Shown here piece by piece: positions 24,901-37,355 of a stretch of 64,000 nt of DNA. Each line of letters begins with the position of its first letter. Within the stretch, counting starts at the first letter, position 1. Where the stretch lies: assembly GCA_027422505.1 (NCBI GenBank), contig JAPQWV010000122.1, positions 1 to 64,000 on the forward strand, in the 5' to 3' direction. The DNA is from Craterostigma plantagineum (taxonomy: Eukaryota; Streptophyta; Magnoliopsida; Lamiales; Linderniaceae). The notes below the pieces were generated by a model. The model was not told where the DNA came from. It saw nothing but the letters and a program-made list of their open reading frames with translations, and searched no databases. The translations under genes and the position numbers were made by a program.

Positions 24901-25033
24901 TCCTGGACATACCGTACCAGAAAGCGTGAACTTGGGAGCCAAAAACAGGCTAAGACAAAGGCCTTCTGTAAATACTGCTGCTGAAACAGAAGTGGTTCCT
25001 GATTCAGAAGACGAAAATCCACAGGAAAATTAG
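21924..25033 (+). CDS. DDR4: DDT domain-containing protein (DDR4-like), ISWI complex subunit candidate
   Basis: Plant DDT-related proteins bind ISWI-type chromatin remodellers; the family assignment rests on recognised sequence. Start MSANGTMTEAHQATELD at 21924. Exons: 21924-22079 (RQRWELASVLNFIR), 22172-22282 (FQPLIGGELKMSAEDIETAL), 22831-22917 (EPDAWMVALAKTLAKWWRW), 22999-23036, 23123-23198 (YKELDPTTRLQILKALCEVR), 23390-23496, 23568-23706 (WYDGDEVIGHRLYKEVKSLK), 23787-23879, 23968-24082, 24314-24356 and 24640-25033. The DDT fold covers the first five exons. The tail is charged and Ser-rich (STDSDTEHNSHAENENASKK) and ends VVPDSEDENPQEN. Every intron is GT-AG and the frame is intact throughout, unlike several neighbours. 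It begins 415 bases after the SUVH stop on the same strand. Confidence 0.85.
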
Positions 25034-25880
25034 CTAACGAGGCGGCGTCGAAGGGACTCACTGCTTTCGAAATTCTCAAAACGTGGTTGAATTTGAAATG
25101 GCTGTTTTTTATGTGCAGAACTTTTTGGGTCTCAGGCGATGCCTCACAAGTTTTGGCTGGCTGACAACAGTACGGTATCATTATCCGCATTACTTTCTAT
25201 ATAGCGGATAACTGCTGGTTTAGTTCATTAAACCTTTCTTCATATATTATTTTAGTAGCATTTCCTAACATAGCTAGAACGCAACGAGCATGTGCGTGTG
25301 TGCTTTCACTAGGCCAATACTTGATTCAAATATGCTGACAAATATCCATCAAATTGCTTCTGCGCAAAAGTCTCGAGCTGGATTTGCGCACCTTGCGGAG
25401 AAAGACCTGTAAAGGTTATCGGGCTCGACTCTCCCGGGCCTTCGTCGAAGTTCTGCATATAGCTCTCAGCGTCACACCTTCAATCCAAGTTTCGATTGCT
25501 TATTCGTCTTCTTAATTCCCTTTATTTTCTGCAATAACGTAAGAAGCCATATGTGAGTTTCTCGCTCTTTGCACCGATCATTATCATCGCTCGTCTGCCC
25601 TAAACGGACACTTCTGCTTCTCGAGCTTTTCTAGTTGGGAGAGAAAGGCATTGCCATAGATAGTAGAATCAATCCAAGAATAGAATTAACGAATCTTTTT
25701 TTTTTTTTTTGATAAGTGAGTGACGTGCATGATGGGTTTTGGGGTTTATATAAGAGAATACATGAAAGCGAAGTAATTTATTTGTTTTGTTCGTTTGTTG
25801 CTGCCATTATTGACCGTTCGTTGGATGTTTAAAACGCAATCAACTATTCCGGCGGAGACACTACACTTTGCATTTAATTT
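25034..25880. other. intergenic, DDR4 3' side
   Basis: It contains the DDR4 3'UTR and AT-rich spacer with a T-run at about 25697-25710. No gene or structured repeat recognised. Confidence 0.4.
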
Positions 25881-25895
25881 CTATGGGGACAATTT

Positions 25896-26178
25896 TTTTT
25901 TTATTATTATTTTTTTTAACTGTCCCGAGGTATCCCACACAGTCTGGCTATGGGCTAGTCCCTGCCAGCCGTGGGCCTTATAACGCCACACAGACTTTGG
26001 CAAGGTGGGGGCTATTAGCGCCACACATTCCAGAGATGGGACTAATCCTCGGGGCCAGATGAACACGTCTCAAATTCACCCGACATCGATAGTCATGAGG
26101 TATAACCCTCATGGAGACTTCCTAAAGTAATGTGGGAGGTAGGGTTCGAACCCCTGACCTCCTAATCACATACAGAGA
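25896..26178 (-). mobile_element. SINE-like retroposon with 15-base target duplication
   Basis: It is flanked by a perfect 15-base direct repeat, CTATGGGGACAATTT, at 25881-25895 and 26179-26193. On the minus strand the insert begins near 26178 with a Pol III B-box-like GGTTCGAACCC about 30 bases in. It runs through a GC-richer body and ends in an A-rich tail (the T-rich run at 25896-25918 on the plus strand). Long target duplications plus an A-rich tail indicate L1-type target-primed insertion. The B box is closer to the 5' end than in a full tRNA promoter and I see no clear A box, so the copy may be 5'-truncated. Confidence 0.75.
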
Positions 26179-26193
26179 CTATGGGGACAATTT

Positions 26194-26670
26194 GATAAGT
26201 AATTTGGGGACCATTTTATTAATTCGACTTCAACTTGAAGTTTTGCTGTATTATCATTAGACGTCGCTTTCGGATATTAACTATTAATAGTAACTCGTAG
26301 AGTATGATAATGCCTTTCTCGCCTCAATCTTCACTTGATTAAAAATAGATGGGAAAAAAAAAAAGAAGAAGAAACAAGACGCCATTCACGAACAAGACTA
26401 GAAATAAAAACGTCTGTTATGTGTGTGATCTCATGGAAAAGGAATCAATCACCTCACCTCGTTGCTTGCAAGGCATCGTTAGTTGACTTTTGAACAAGTC
26501 AGGAAAGAAACTGATCCATTTTATAAGTTAAAAGAAACACAGCGAATCACAGTTGTTTTGAGATACATCTAAGTTAATGATAACAATAACGCAATCACCA
26601 AAGCTTGAATGTAAGAAAAACAAGGAAAGAAAAAGTTCAGTTCCCTCTTTGTCCATAGGCTAAGAGCACA
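26194..26670. other. intergenic
   Basis: AT-rich spacer and probable 3'UTR of the TauE/SafE gene. Nothing else seen. Confidence 0.4.
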
Positions 26671-29427
26671 TCAAGCGTCGTACTTGCAGAGATTCTCGAA
26701 CCCCATGTATTCGTGTCGGTGTATTTTCCAAATCATGTTCGAAATCCCAACTCCGCCTGTTTCAATCGACAGGAAAAAAAAGAAAGAAAGAAAGAAAGAA
26801 AACCAATCATCGCATCAAATATTCTTTAACCGTCGACCGCAGTACGACGAATGGAATGGACAGAGCTTAGCTTACCTAGAGAAATGGCGCTGACAAAGAT
26901 GGTGAAGGACAGAATGAATATGATAATGGACGCCCGTCCCATGACGATGATCACCCTTCTCACGACGTGTTGCCCGACGAAAGCAGCAAAAGTCGCAACA
27001 GCGACAAAGTACAGAGCTGTTGTAATGCGAGAAAAATTCACAGATTTATTTGACCTTTTCTTTTTTTCTAATACAACAAAAAAGATCAAGAAATGCTCTT
27101 TTGATTTGAGTGTGCACTCACCGTAGGGGACGGGGAAACGTTTGAGGAGGTAATATTCCACCACGGACATCGAAGATGAGAACATCATTGCAAACGTAGC
27201 AGTGGCGCTCGACACCTAACCATGTAACAGAAATCCCATAAAAATCATATCTTTTATAGACTGAAAACGGTTTAATTTGTTTCATGGGAACTAACCTGAG
27301 GAGGAACGCCTAATTCAAGAAACAGAGGGCCCATAATAAATCCACCTCCGAGGCCTAAAAGACCCCCGACGACACCAGCGAGCAAGCCGAAGAAACAGTA
27401 TGTAAGAAGCTGTGAGACTTTGAAGTTAGTTCCAGCGTCTCCCTTCGATGAGATCTTTCGCAGTCCTTTGTAGAGGCTAATTGCTTCGAAACCCGATACA
27501 GCCAAAGATATTGGAATCTGATAGAAATGAAAATTAAGTATTATTATTCAAAGTTTTTGAATTGATGAATAGACAGTGGATGTATACCTGAAGCAAGTTT
27601 ACGACCCAGTATACAGCAGAACAAGTAGAGGCGTAGTTCTGTTTCGATTTAAGCGATTGAAAGTTAGTTCAACGTAGTAAATTAGATGGAAAACACGAAT
27701 AAATCGTCGAAATGTAATGAAAGAAATGATAAGAGAAGAGATAAATAAAACCTTGCCGAGCTGAAGACCAAGGTACGAGACCCAAACAAAACAGAGAAGT
27801 CCAAACTCCTTCCAACATACGTTCTTGAGAATACTGACCTGAGAATTTCAGATATGCATATTATGAGGAAAATTAGTTGCTATTCACAAGAAAATGCTAT
27901 CGATATTAATTAGAAAAAAAATTCCATCACCTTTGCTTCTTTTGTGTCATTAGCTTCCGTTACAGCACCGTTGCTGGGTTCGCCAGGCAGGAGCTTATAT
28001 TCTGCTTCGTCTTTGCCATCGTCTGAAATAGCCAACGAATAACATCGTTAAGCAGCTGTAAAAGTCTCCTTTTCCACGTTAAAATTATACATTTTTTTAA
28101 CCCACCGTTTACCACCAGCCGCTTTGCAGCCTCCTGATACAAAGAGAAACAGAGCAATATATTTAACATGGAATAATAAGCGGTTAAGGTTTTTCAAGAA
28201 AAAATAAATCACAAAAAAACACATGATGTAAAGAGCTGAAACCTAGCCATCTCTGTTTTCAATACCTGCTTGGCTATGGTCTCTTTCTTCCAAGTCTCAA
28301 CTCCTTTAAGAAAGGCCTTTGTCGATGTAACTGCAAAACCATAAACACACATATACACAAAATTAATCTACGGAGAATAAGAGTGTAATAAAACTGAAAT
28401 GCACTGTAGCTTATGACCGACCAATAAAAAGAACGATGAGGAGAACCGTAACCATCCAATCAGCAAATATCACATTGAAAGTGACTCCGATACTAATGCC
28501 GAGCATGAGCATTGGCTGGATTAGAACAGCCAAGTCATAGTCAATGATGGGCATGTCCAAAGTGGGATGCCTCAGCTTGAGGTTGTAATAAACAGTCGAA
28601 ACAGCAGCTCCCATGATCATACCTTCCAAGATCACCAAAAAGGAATTCTTACACAAGTGCCTCAAGAATTCTAACAGTTTGCTGGAGAAAATACCAAATG
28701 AGTTAATCCAAGTCTCACATTTTGAGATGGCGGTAGCAGATTTCGGGTCGAAGCCTATGATCAGCGTGAGCATAGGCACAAAAATGCCACCACCACCAAC
28801 GCCACCTACGCTCCCAAAAGCAGCTCCTAAGAATCCAATTATGCTACCAATAACAATTTTCCAGTTGAATTCAAGATCCTGTGCAACAACAGTGATATGT
28901 TGAGATTTTCTTTTGAATTTGGACAGTTAATCAGTAAGTTAATTATTAGTTCATCATAGGATCATTGTTGGGACACGACTGATTACCACCATCTCTATCA
29001 ACTCTATCACCATCAGTAACCAATTAAATTACCGTGGGTCACATACCACCACCAACCCCAAACCAGAGCAATAAATAAGTCAGATATTAATTATTAAGAT
29101 AAGAACAACATGTAAAGATAATAAACAAACAACTTAAAGATTATAAAGGACGAAAATGAATAAAATAAAATAGGTATGATTTCAGATGAAGCCAATGGAA
29201 GGAAAACTCACCGGCCAAACATGCTGGTAACCCGATTTATTAGCTTGCCAGACGAAATTCACAAAAGAAGACAAAAGCTCAGATGATTCTGAATCATCGT
29301 TCGAAACCTCGGAAGATTCTCTCTTTAAGCTTCTCTCGGCAGAAACGAAGATGGAGGCCAACAGAAAGCTCCACAGAACTGTAAAAAATGGCCTAAAAGC
29401 ATTCCACTTCTCTTGGATTCTCGCCAT
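26671..29427 (-). CDS. sulfite exporter TauE/SafE family membrane protein, 12 exons
   Basis: Multi-pass membrane protein of the TauE/SafE (DUF81) family, predicted to move anions; the substrate of the plant members is not settled. Exons on the minus strand: 29427-29212 (signal-like [19 protein letters not shown]), 28878-28719 ([20 protein letters not shown]), 28622-28422 ([19 protein letters not shown]), 28330-28266, 28133-28106 (a 28-base micro-exon), 28022-27931, 27838-27752, 27638-27588, 27517-27296 ([20 protein letters not shown]), 27215-27122, 27016-26876 and 26756-26671 (ends FENLCKYDA). The two Gly-rich repeats are the family's inverted TauE halves, joined by a charged soluble loop (exons 4-7). 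All junctions are GT-AG and the frame is intact. Confidence 0.92.
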
Positions 29428-32028
29428 TAAGAAGAATAAACAAAAATTCCAACTTTACGATTAAAATTAATACTAAAACACGATCCCAACTTTTGATGTC
29501 GCTAAAATGATCTCAGCTCAAAAGGGGCCCGTCTCCTTGTTGACTCAACTCCGCGAAAGAAAACGAAAAAAAAAAAAATTGGAAGAAGAAACTCGTTACC
29601 CTGAAAATGGAAATCCTACGTGTGTAGATAACGAGAGAATATCGAATTTGAAGGGAAGTAAGCAGAGTTGGAATGGTTGATTGATTGATGGTGAATGATC
29701 AAAGGCGCACATTCATAAAGATGGTTGCCAATTTATAAATAAGAAACACATATGGGGTTAGAGGACAAAAGACAATCAGAAAACATACGGCACTAAACGA
29801 CGTCGTTTGGGGCTATTTAAGCTAAGCAAATCAAGGAACAAAAGCTCGGATTCTCTGTGTGTGGGGCTCACATGTGAGCTTCCTGACTATGCGTTGACAC
29901 GTTAGAATTTTGATTTTTATTTTGTCATGTTACTTATAGATTCGATATTCGTTTCTAAATATATCAACGGCTTATCGGATTTAGCTAATTTTCATGAATT
30001 AATTTATTTTTCTAAATACTTGAAATTCCGATTTAGCTAATGTGAACTGGCGGCTAGCAAATCGCTTAGTCAACTTCTTTGATTTAATCTTCTCATTTAT
30101 TGCTAGTTGTTTTTTTGAAATAAAATATCAATAGTGAACTTATCTCCTCAACTCAATTCTGCAATTCACTAAATTTAAAGAAGATAAGAAAAGTCGCCAA
30201 ATGTTGAAGAAAATAAGTTAAGGGATGCTTTGATTTAAACCCCGAAAGAACATGTTATGAATTATTCAGAAATTCAAACATCTAATGAAGTAGATTCACG
30301 TCGTTGTCGCTTTGCAAAGCAACTATGTATAGGCTACATCATGATATTAATTAATAATTAGAATGATGAGAAAGAAATATATGTTTCATCAATATTATTT
30401 GATTACCTTTCTTTCCAAAGTATTATATAAATTGTATATAAGTATTCACTGCTCGGCCACTATGGGAATTTAATAGCGGACAGGCTTAGCTGGAGCCGAA
30501 GTAAATGACGTGTAAGCAATAACTATTGCACGTTAAGTTTTCTAAATTTACACATTTTATTATATTAAATGAATGGCGTCCCTACGTTGTAATTACGCAG
30601 CCTCTTCTTATTCGTTGCGAAATTGTAAGATTAATAATATGATAAAGATTAAATACGATTATTAAGCTAAACACGTGAATGGATGGATGGTCATATGTTG
30701 TATTATGAGACCCTATATGAGGAGCAATCAAGTGGTCGTGAAGTAATAATAATATGTTAATTAATAATAGCATGCTCATATCACATCTTAGATGCGATCA
30801 AATAACTTGATGAATTGGTATTTTAGTGAGGTTCTTAAGTATGTTCTTAAGTATTGCAGATTAAGATATTACGAAAGAGTATCTGATTTCTTGTCTTAGT
30901 ATATTCGACGTTTGAGTGAGTCGGTCATGTTGTAGTGTGATTTGTGAATATCAAATAGTTGGTTTAATACAAAATTTTGTGTCAGCCACTAGAAAAGAAT
31001 TGTTTCTTGAACAAAAAGAAAAAGAAAAAGAAAAAGAAAATATAAACAGACGATCGTGGGCTAAAATCTCCAATGTATGGGCTTTGACTCGCATCTATAG
31101 GCCACCAAGAGAAACCCCAAATCAGTTTTTTTTTTTTTTTCTTTCTTTTAACAAAAAAAGGGAATCTAATGTGAAATATTGCATTATTAAGTATACTGCG
31201 ATCTATATAGCTATAATTCGTTTTTATGACTTTACTTTATGGGCGAATTTTCAAAAGTTAATTGACTAAACGTCAAGTCCCCATCCCTTGACCTTTCGAC
31301 CTTATTTACCCATAAAAGGTTTTCAAGAAAACGATTGTTCTGATGGGAAATTTGTATGGTGACTGAAAATATAAAATTAACCCGCAAACGAACAAACAAT
31401 TTAAATTCAAATTCGGAAATCCCACCTAGCATCTTGCCATATTAGGCTAAAAAACTTGGCAGAGTAAGAGGATATAATATATTATTAACCAACCGTATTT
31501 ATAGCATAATATAGTAAAAAATATATTATAATAAAATAATATTGCACCATTAACCACAAGTCAAATCTTCAGTGGCAAGAGTGAAGAGTTGCATTGCATG
31601 CAAACTCGAAGATATATATTCAAAAAGGAAATACTATGTTCTGACATTTAAAAAAAAAAAGGTGACACGGTTTTTCTCATTCGGTTTCTATTTGTCCAAA
31701 TAACGTTAGGACAACATAAGCTTTGTTTTATAGCCATTGTTTGGTATATTGTAAGGAGTTTGAAATGCGCAAAAGTTGCAAGTTCCATGTGCGTCGTTAG
31801 ATAAAATACAAAATGCTCACACATGCACAACAGTACGATTATATATAAAAATAACGATCGGGAATTTAAAAATAATGTTAATATATATTTATATATTTTT
31901 AATAGCTTCCATAATGATGACGTTGATGGTATTGGGAAAACTGCAGCGTATGCTGCGGCGCATTATCTCTGGAGAGAATGTCAATATGCTAATGTCGTCT
32001 AATCTAAATTCTCTCGTATATTTTAATA

Positions 32029-32059
<31 letters not shown>

Positions 32060-32801
32060 AGTTAGACTAGACATATATAGTTTTATTTGGCCAAGATAAT
32101 GAATGATAAGATAGGCATAGATTGATGCATTCAATTGAATGTGTGGGCTCCTATCACATATGTGTAGAGCTGACTCTTCCACTCTTTGTTCGTCTATTAG
32201 TAATTTATTATTATTATTAAATAGAATGAGCATCTCTATTAGTTCAGAAGCTTCCAAACAGCTCAAAAACACAGATGTGTTGTGAATTTCAAACTCAAAC
32301 TTCAAGCCCAACAAATGCAAAACGACACAGTTTTGCCTCACCTTTCAATGCAAATTTTTCAGATGTCTTGTGAGAGGTCAATGAAGACATATTACACGTA
32401 GTAGTAGTAAAGTGTACGTGTGACTCATCAAACCTTGTGTTATAAATCTGAGTTCAACGGCTAAATGAGGAGAAAAGTCGTACTAGTTAGGTAATTTTCT
32501 TTTGGACATTTTATAGTCCGTGAATAAAAAGTAAGTGTACGATGTAATAGAATTAAATATACAAAATAAAAGTGAAATAATGAGCCATGCATGACTATCC
32601 AAAAAGGAATGATAACGTTGAAAATAGGTGGGGAAACGGAAAGCCATATTATTACAAAGAATCATACGTAAGCTTGCAATACAAACCAAACCCTAATGAC
32701 GCAAGCCATATTCTTACCTCTATATATATAAAAAATTCAACTTGTAGCATGTCTCATTTCAAATCCAACCCAAGCAATTTGAAAAAAAAAAAAAAAAAAG
32801 A
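29428..32801. other. AT-rich intergenic region with no gene seen
   Basis: About 3.4 kb of strongly AT-rich sequence between two divergent genes. The only structure I see is simple repeats: an AAAAAG run near 31014-31040 and a (TA)n(TG)n microsatellite near 32028-32058. The short open frames have no recognisable product. An A-run at about 32781-32799 sits just before the OVATE ATG. Confidence 0.45.
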
Positions 32802-33770
32802 ATGGAAAATCAAAACATCATCCTTAAGCTCTCACGCCTATTTCCTTCTTCTTTCTCATCTTGTCATCAGCTCACAGCAGTCACCGCAGACGTAGCAGAA
32901 AGCTCCATTTCCATTGCCAAGACCAAGAAAATACCTCATAACGATGATAGCGACCGATCGAAGCCCACGAAAGGACCGAAATGCCCTCGTCCGCCGCCGC
33001 CATTTTCGAGCGTAGAGCTGAAGAAAGAGCATCACCTAACCTCTGCATCAGTAAAGAGCTGTAATAATAGCATTAGCCAGCAGCAGGTCAGTTCTTGTTC
33101 GAACAGTGGATTCTTCAGCAGCAGTACTGAAGACGATGAGAAAGCGAAGAAAGACGACGCTTCCTTTAGCTTGTCTTCAAATTCTGGAGACTCTTTTCGG
33201 TTGAAAAGTAGTACGAGCCGCAGGTTATTGAGAGAAGAGACGACGGTGAATAAGATGAAAACAATCAAGGAAAAGGAGCGTTGTTCTTCGTTCTCCTCTG
33301 CCAAAATTGATCTCACTAACACGGCTCCGAGCAAGAAAGAAGGAGACACGAAGAAGGAGAAGAACTACTGCTGTAATAATAATGCTGCCAAGAAATTATT
33401 AGGGCAAGGGGTCATCAGCGCAAGCGATGATCACCATGCTTACTATTACGGCAACAAAAAAGCCTCCAACGTTGGTGGCGCAAGGAACCGAAAAACGAGG
33501 AAAACGAGGGTTAAGAGAAGGATCAGTTCATTAGGGTCTTCGATGGGCTCGGTGTTGATCGAAGAGAGCCGCGCCGTGGAGAAGAAGTCTACGGATCCGA
33601 GGAGTGATTTCAGGGCATCAATGGTGGAGATGATCGTTGAGAAACAGATGGTTTCTGCGAGAGATTTGGAGAGGCTACTGCTGTGTTTCTTGTCTCTGAA
33701 TGATGTTTCTTACCATGAAATGATATTTGAGGTCTTCTCAGAGATATGTGAGACGTTGTTCAGCAACTGA
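32802..33770 (+). CDS. OVATE family protein (plant transcriptional repressor)
   Basis: OFPs are plant-specific repressors that bind TALE homeodomain and TRM proteins and shape organs. It is a single exon of 322 codons. The N-terminus MENQNIILKLSRLFPSSFSS resembles OFP7/8/16-type starts. The middle is Ser-rich with basic clusters (RNRKTRKTRVKRRISSLG, a possible nuclear signal). The C-terminal OVATE domain (about residues 265-320) contains DFRASMVEMIVEKQMVSARD and LERLLLCFLSLNDVSYHEMI and ends SEICETLFSN. Intronless structure, length and domain position all match the family. The frame is intact. Confidence 0.92.
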   Translation: MENQNIILKLSRLFPSSFSSCHQLTAVTADVAESSISIAKTKKIPHNDDSDRSKPTKGPKCPRPPPPFSSVELKKEHHLTSASVKSCNNSISQQQVSSCSNSGFFSSSTEDDEKAKKDDASFSLSSNSGDSFRLKSSTSRRLLREETTVNKMKTIKEKERCSSFSSAKIDLTNTAPSKKEGDTKKEKNYCCNNNAAKKLLGQGVISASDDHHAYYYGNKKASNVGGARNRKTRKTRVKRRISSLGSSMGSVLIEESRAVEKKSTDPRSDFRASMVEMIVEKQMVSARDLERLLLCFLSLNDVSYHEMIFEVFSEICETLFSN

Positions 33771-34123
33771 AAATTAGCTACTGTGCTACTGATTTCTTCT
33801 TTCTTGTTCTGTGCTAGGATTTGAGGGTTTTCTGTAGTTGTTTTTTGGAAATTTTAATCTTTAATCATGCGTTGTTTGATTCATGTTCGCTTTCAGTTGT
33901 TATACATCATGAACAAATAACTGGGAATGCGATGAACAGTTCATTCCATAAATAAATAGTTCAAATTAATGAAGTCCAGTCCACACCGACAACACTGTAG
34001 TATAGACATCATGGGATTTAAAGACGAGGCTTGCTTTGGTGATGTAAGAAGATTCCTGGCCCATGGACTATTTGGGCTTTCAACTACAACTATTCAAATA
34101 AATTAAAATTATAAATTTCAAAT

Positions 34124-34128
34124 GCGGG

Positions 34129-34171
<43 letters not shown>

Positions 34172-34196
34172 GCGTGTTCGATCCACGCTCACCGCA
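34124..34196 (+). tRNA. tRNA-Phe (anticodon GAA)
   Basis: The 73-base sequence folds as a standard cloverleaf: acceptor GCGGGGA pairs with TCACCGC apart from one G-A position, a D arm with A box TAGCTCAGTTGGG, anticodon GAA at 34157-34159, and a T arm with B box GTTCGATCC. The discriminator base is A. It matches the well-known plant cytosolic tRNA-Phe. No intron. A CAA motif at 34119-34121 and an AT-rich upstream fit plant Pol III initiation. About 350 bases of OFP 3' sequence precede it. Confidence 0.97.
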
Positions 34197-34197
34197 A

Positions 34198-34202
34198 TTT
34201 TT
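34198..34202 (+). terminator. Pol III terminator of tRNA-Phe
   Basis: A run of five T starts two bases after the tRNA 3' end. Confidence 0.8.
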
Positions 34203-34218
34203 ATTTATTTTAGGGGTC

Positions 34219-34530
34219 TTTACACATAAATGTCCATTTGGATAAAAACTTGTAATTTAGTACGATTTTTTATACGTAGGTACCTAATAGAATAATTTTT
34301 TTGCACATAGGTATCCGATCCGCCATATAATTAACACATTTATGTACCCTATAGCATCGTATTGTGATACGTAACACGTTAAAAAAATGGTATGCCGTAT
34401 TAGCACATTAGGTACCCTATAGCAACCGTATAGGGTACCGTATAATGGCGTAACTGGTACAAACAGTTATTTTCTGACATGGATACTGATTTGTAACTTT
34501 TTTATTCAAGTATGTATTTATCTATAGATT
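34219..34530 (+). repeat. GGTACC-rich dispersed repeat, copy 3
   Basis: It begins TTTACACATAAAT 17 bases after the tRNA terminator and repeats the modules of copies 1 and 2 (TACGTAGGTACCTAATAGAA, TTAGGTACCCTATAGCA). It is more decayed than copy 2 and lacks a clear right inverted end. Its 3' edge is approximate. Confidence 0.65.
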
Positions 34531-36344
34531 ACACTTTATTTTATTTATTTATAATTATTATTTTCAAATTTTAACTTTGAATTCCCGACAATTACAGCTA
34601 CAACGTATCAGCGGTAACCTTTTTTTGCCCTTTCTTTGCGTGCTATGTTAATGTTTGTCAATTTCCGTTAGAGATCTTTTATCTTGGATTCTTCGTGCTA
34701 TATATGTGATAATCCAACATTCTTAGACCTTATCGTCATGCAATAAATGGTGGTGGCAATATCAAATCATGTTTATTCATAGGAAAATATACACTAAACT
34801 TGGTCAAATGGAACTATACTTTATATACAAGTGAAACCAAGAAACGTTCGAAAAGAAGCACATTAGCAAAATTTAGGAAGAGATCGTGAAAAATCTTGTG
34901 GCCATTAAAATTTATTGGATGCCTTCTATTTCGGAAAAATACAATTTCATTATGGGGTTGTTAAGTGCTTTTGAGATGCCATGCTTAATTAAGTCATCAA
35001 ATCTTAATGATATGGCATCTAAAGATTCTCGATTTTTGAAACTTACTTTTTATGTTTTTCAATGGAAGTGAAGCACAAGGAGGACTTTATTAAAATTTTG
35101 GTGTGCTTTGACATTTATGGCGGGATTAACCACATGGCTATATTTTAAATAATATTAAAAAAATGGAGTCCAAGACAAGTGTTCAAAAGTTAAGTGGAAG
35201 CCATGTGAAGCTACTTCAAACAACATAAACAATCTTTGTTCTTAATGCACGACTCTTAGTTGGGGACAAAGTAAACATGATAAACAAGATAATACCTTTG
35301 TCAGAGATATTACACATACTCTCTTGATAACAAAGCAAGCATTTAAACCTAAGATCGATATCATCCCAAGAAATATGAAACGTTTGTTTATGGGCCAGAC
35401 AGCCCTTCTTCAAGGAAGAAGTTGACAATAATCTCTATGTTTACATCGAATTAGAACGTACTTTTTCCTATATTTTTCCAATAAAGTTTTATTTCTTTTC
35501 AATCCCTTATTTGATTTATATTCATATAAATATTTTCAGGTTTTGGCAATTATTCTTAGTGCTTTCCAGAGATACCCAGATTCTAATATCTTTCCATGTC
35601 AAAGATTTTCGCTTGGCCTTTTGCTGTTCTTGGCAAAAAAGGGCCAAGTGGAAAGAAAAAGTACTGTAAGATAAGAATATTTTCAAATGATGTTCAAAAA
35701 AAAATAATAAAAGATAGATCCTCCACTCCACATTCTAGTGAGCTATGAAACACTCACACCCATGGAACCACAAAAGCACATGTACACTTCACCCCACACA
35801 CACAAACACACAGTTGTAGTGTAGTTTATTTTTTTCTTCCAAGTTTCTTACATGATATAATTAACTTTGTGACACAAAAGATACGACATAAGAATAATAT
35901 TCTAGTGGAGCTTAGGGTCCCTTTTTGATATTTTTCATATTTACTTTCACACAGTGAGTGGGGGATTTTTGAGAAACTTTTTGATCTGATATGATTTATT
36001 TATTAGCAACCGACGATGAAGATTCAACGACTATAGTGAATCTTTACGAAGGGTCGTTTTCTTGAATTTACATATATGCGCTTGCAATGTATTGATCCTT
36101 TCGTGCATGTTAAAGTTATAAGATGCCTTTTTCTACCACGCCATGCACCCAAAGATGCTGGAATTATTTATATATAAATAATATAAGCATATTATAAGTT
36201 TTTATCGATAGTAAATGCCTCTTTTTTATGTATGAATTACGATATTTGAAATCAAGCATCCGTCGAAGCTTATAAATTTTATGTTTCTTGATTGCTCTTT
36301 TCGTGTAAGATTGTTTTGGTCCAAGAAAGTGTGTCACAATCTTT
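34531..36344. other. AT-rich intergenic region
   Basis: About 1.8 kb without a recognisable gene. Open frames are under 75 codons and look random. Confidence 0.45.
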
Positions 36345-36819
36345 TGTTGGTTCTCCGTTGGTTAGCGCCTTTATCTTCGAGCGAAGCAGCAAATATAAAT
36401 TTCAGCGGTAATGGTGTGAACAAATCACAAGTCGAGGCACGTGATACACGCTCTCTTGAAGACGAAATTACCCCGCTAATACCACGGTTTACGGTAAACG
36501 CCTCCGAGATACAACGACTTACGTTTGGAATATAGCGGTATCTCAAATACGCCAAACTTCTACGAACAAATACTCTTGCTTTGGGACTAACAAGAACACA
36601 AGTGATATGTATGAAATGTAGAGAATTTTTAATGCTTTTTGAATGATAACTCATGTGGGGTATTTATAGGTTTAGGTTTTCAATACCAAGAGAAGTATCC
36701 CTTTGCATGTGTCTATTCATGAAAAAATACATCTTTATATTAAAGAACCTTTTGCTTAATTAGTACACCCTTTCAAATATACCTCTTAGTATTAATTTCA
36801 TTCATACCTTTTCCTAACA
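36345..36819 (-). repeat. Copia 3' LTR
   Basis: 475 bases, TGTTGG...CCTAACA. It matches the other LTR except for CC versus CCC near 36482. Confidence 0.95.
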
Positions 36820-37355
36820 ATCCCCCACATGAATGAAATAAATGCATGTTTACAATTTTTGAAAGTCCCGATGAACTATCATTGCATCAAGAAAGATAGC
36901 TTGTGGCTTTGAATCTTCTCTAGTGAAATATTATCGGATACACTGTACGGTTAGTAGCGCGATGCTTTGAACTTACCGGCCATTTGTGTGCACCAAGACA
37001 ACAATACTCACACAATGACAGTTCTAACAATTTCTTGTTCTCACGTTGTGTCCATTTCGGCCTTGGACCATATCTCGGTTTAGTAAGTGTTCGTTTATAA
37101 GCGGCCATTTTACTTATTCACTTACAAAGGTGATTCTCCTATAAAAAGTATCCTGCCTTACTTCACCCTTAGGTATAGGAATCATTAAAAGTCCTAGACT
37201 TAGCCTCACCACTTAGGCAGACTTTACACTTGACGGTTCTTTGGAATGAGTGTAGTTTTCAAGTGTTTTACTGAACTGTCAAAACTTAGTTTTCCCATTG
37301 AACCAAGGTTTCGGGATCTCCGATTCTCAAGGTTGGGTTACCGCTAAGACCGTTC

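Noticed and set aside
36281..36535. Plus-strand frame across the Copia LTR edge, with a related one at 41160-41681
   Set aside because: Both are LTR sequence read antisense to the element and are duplicated only because the LTRs are.
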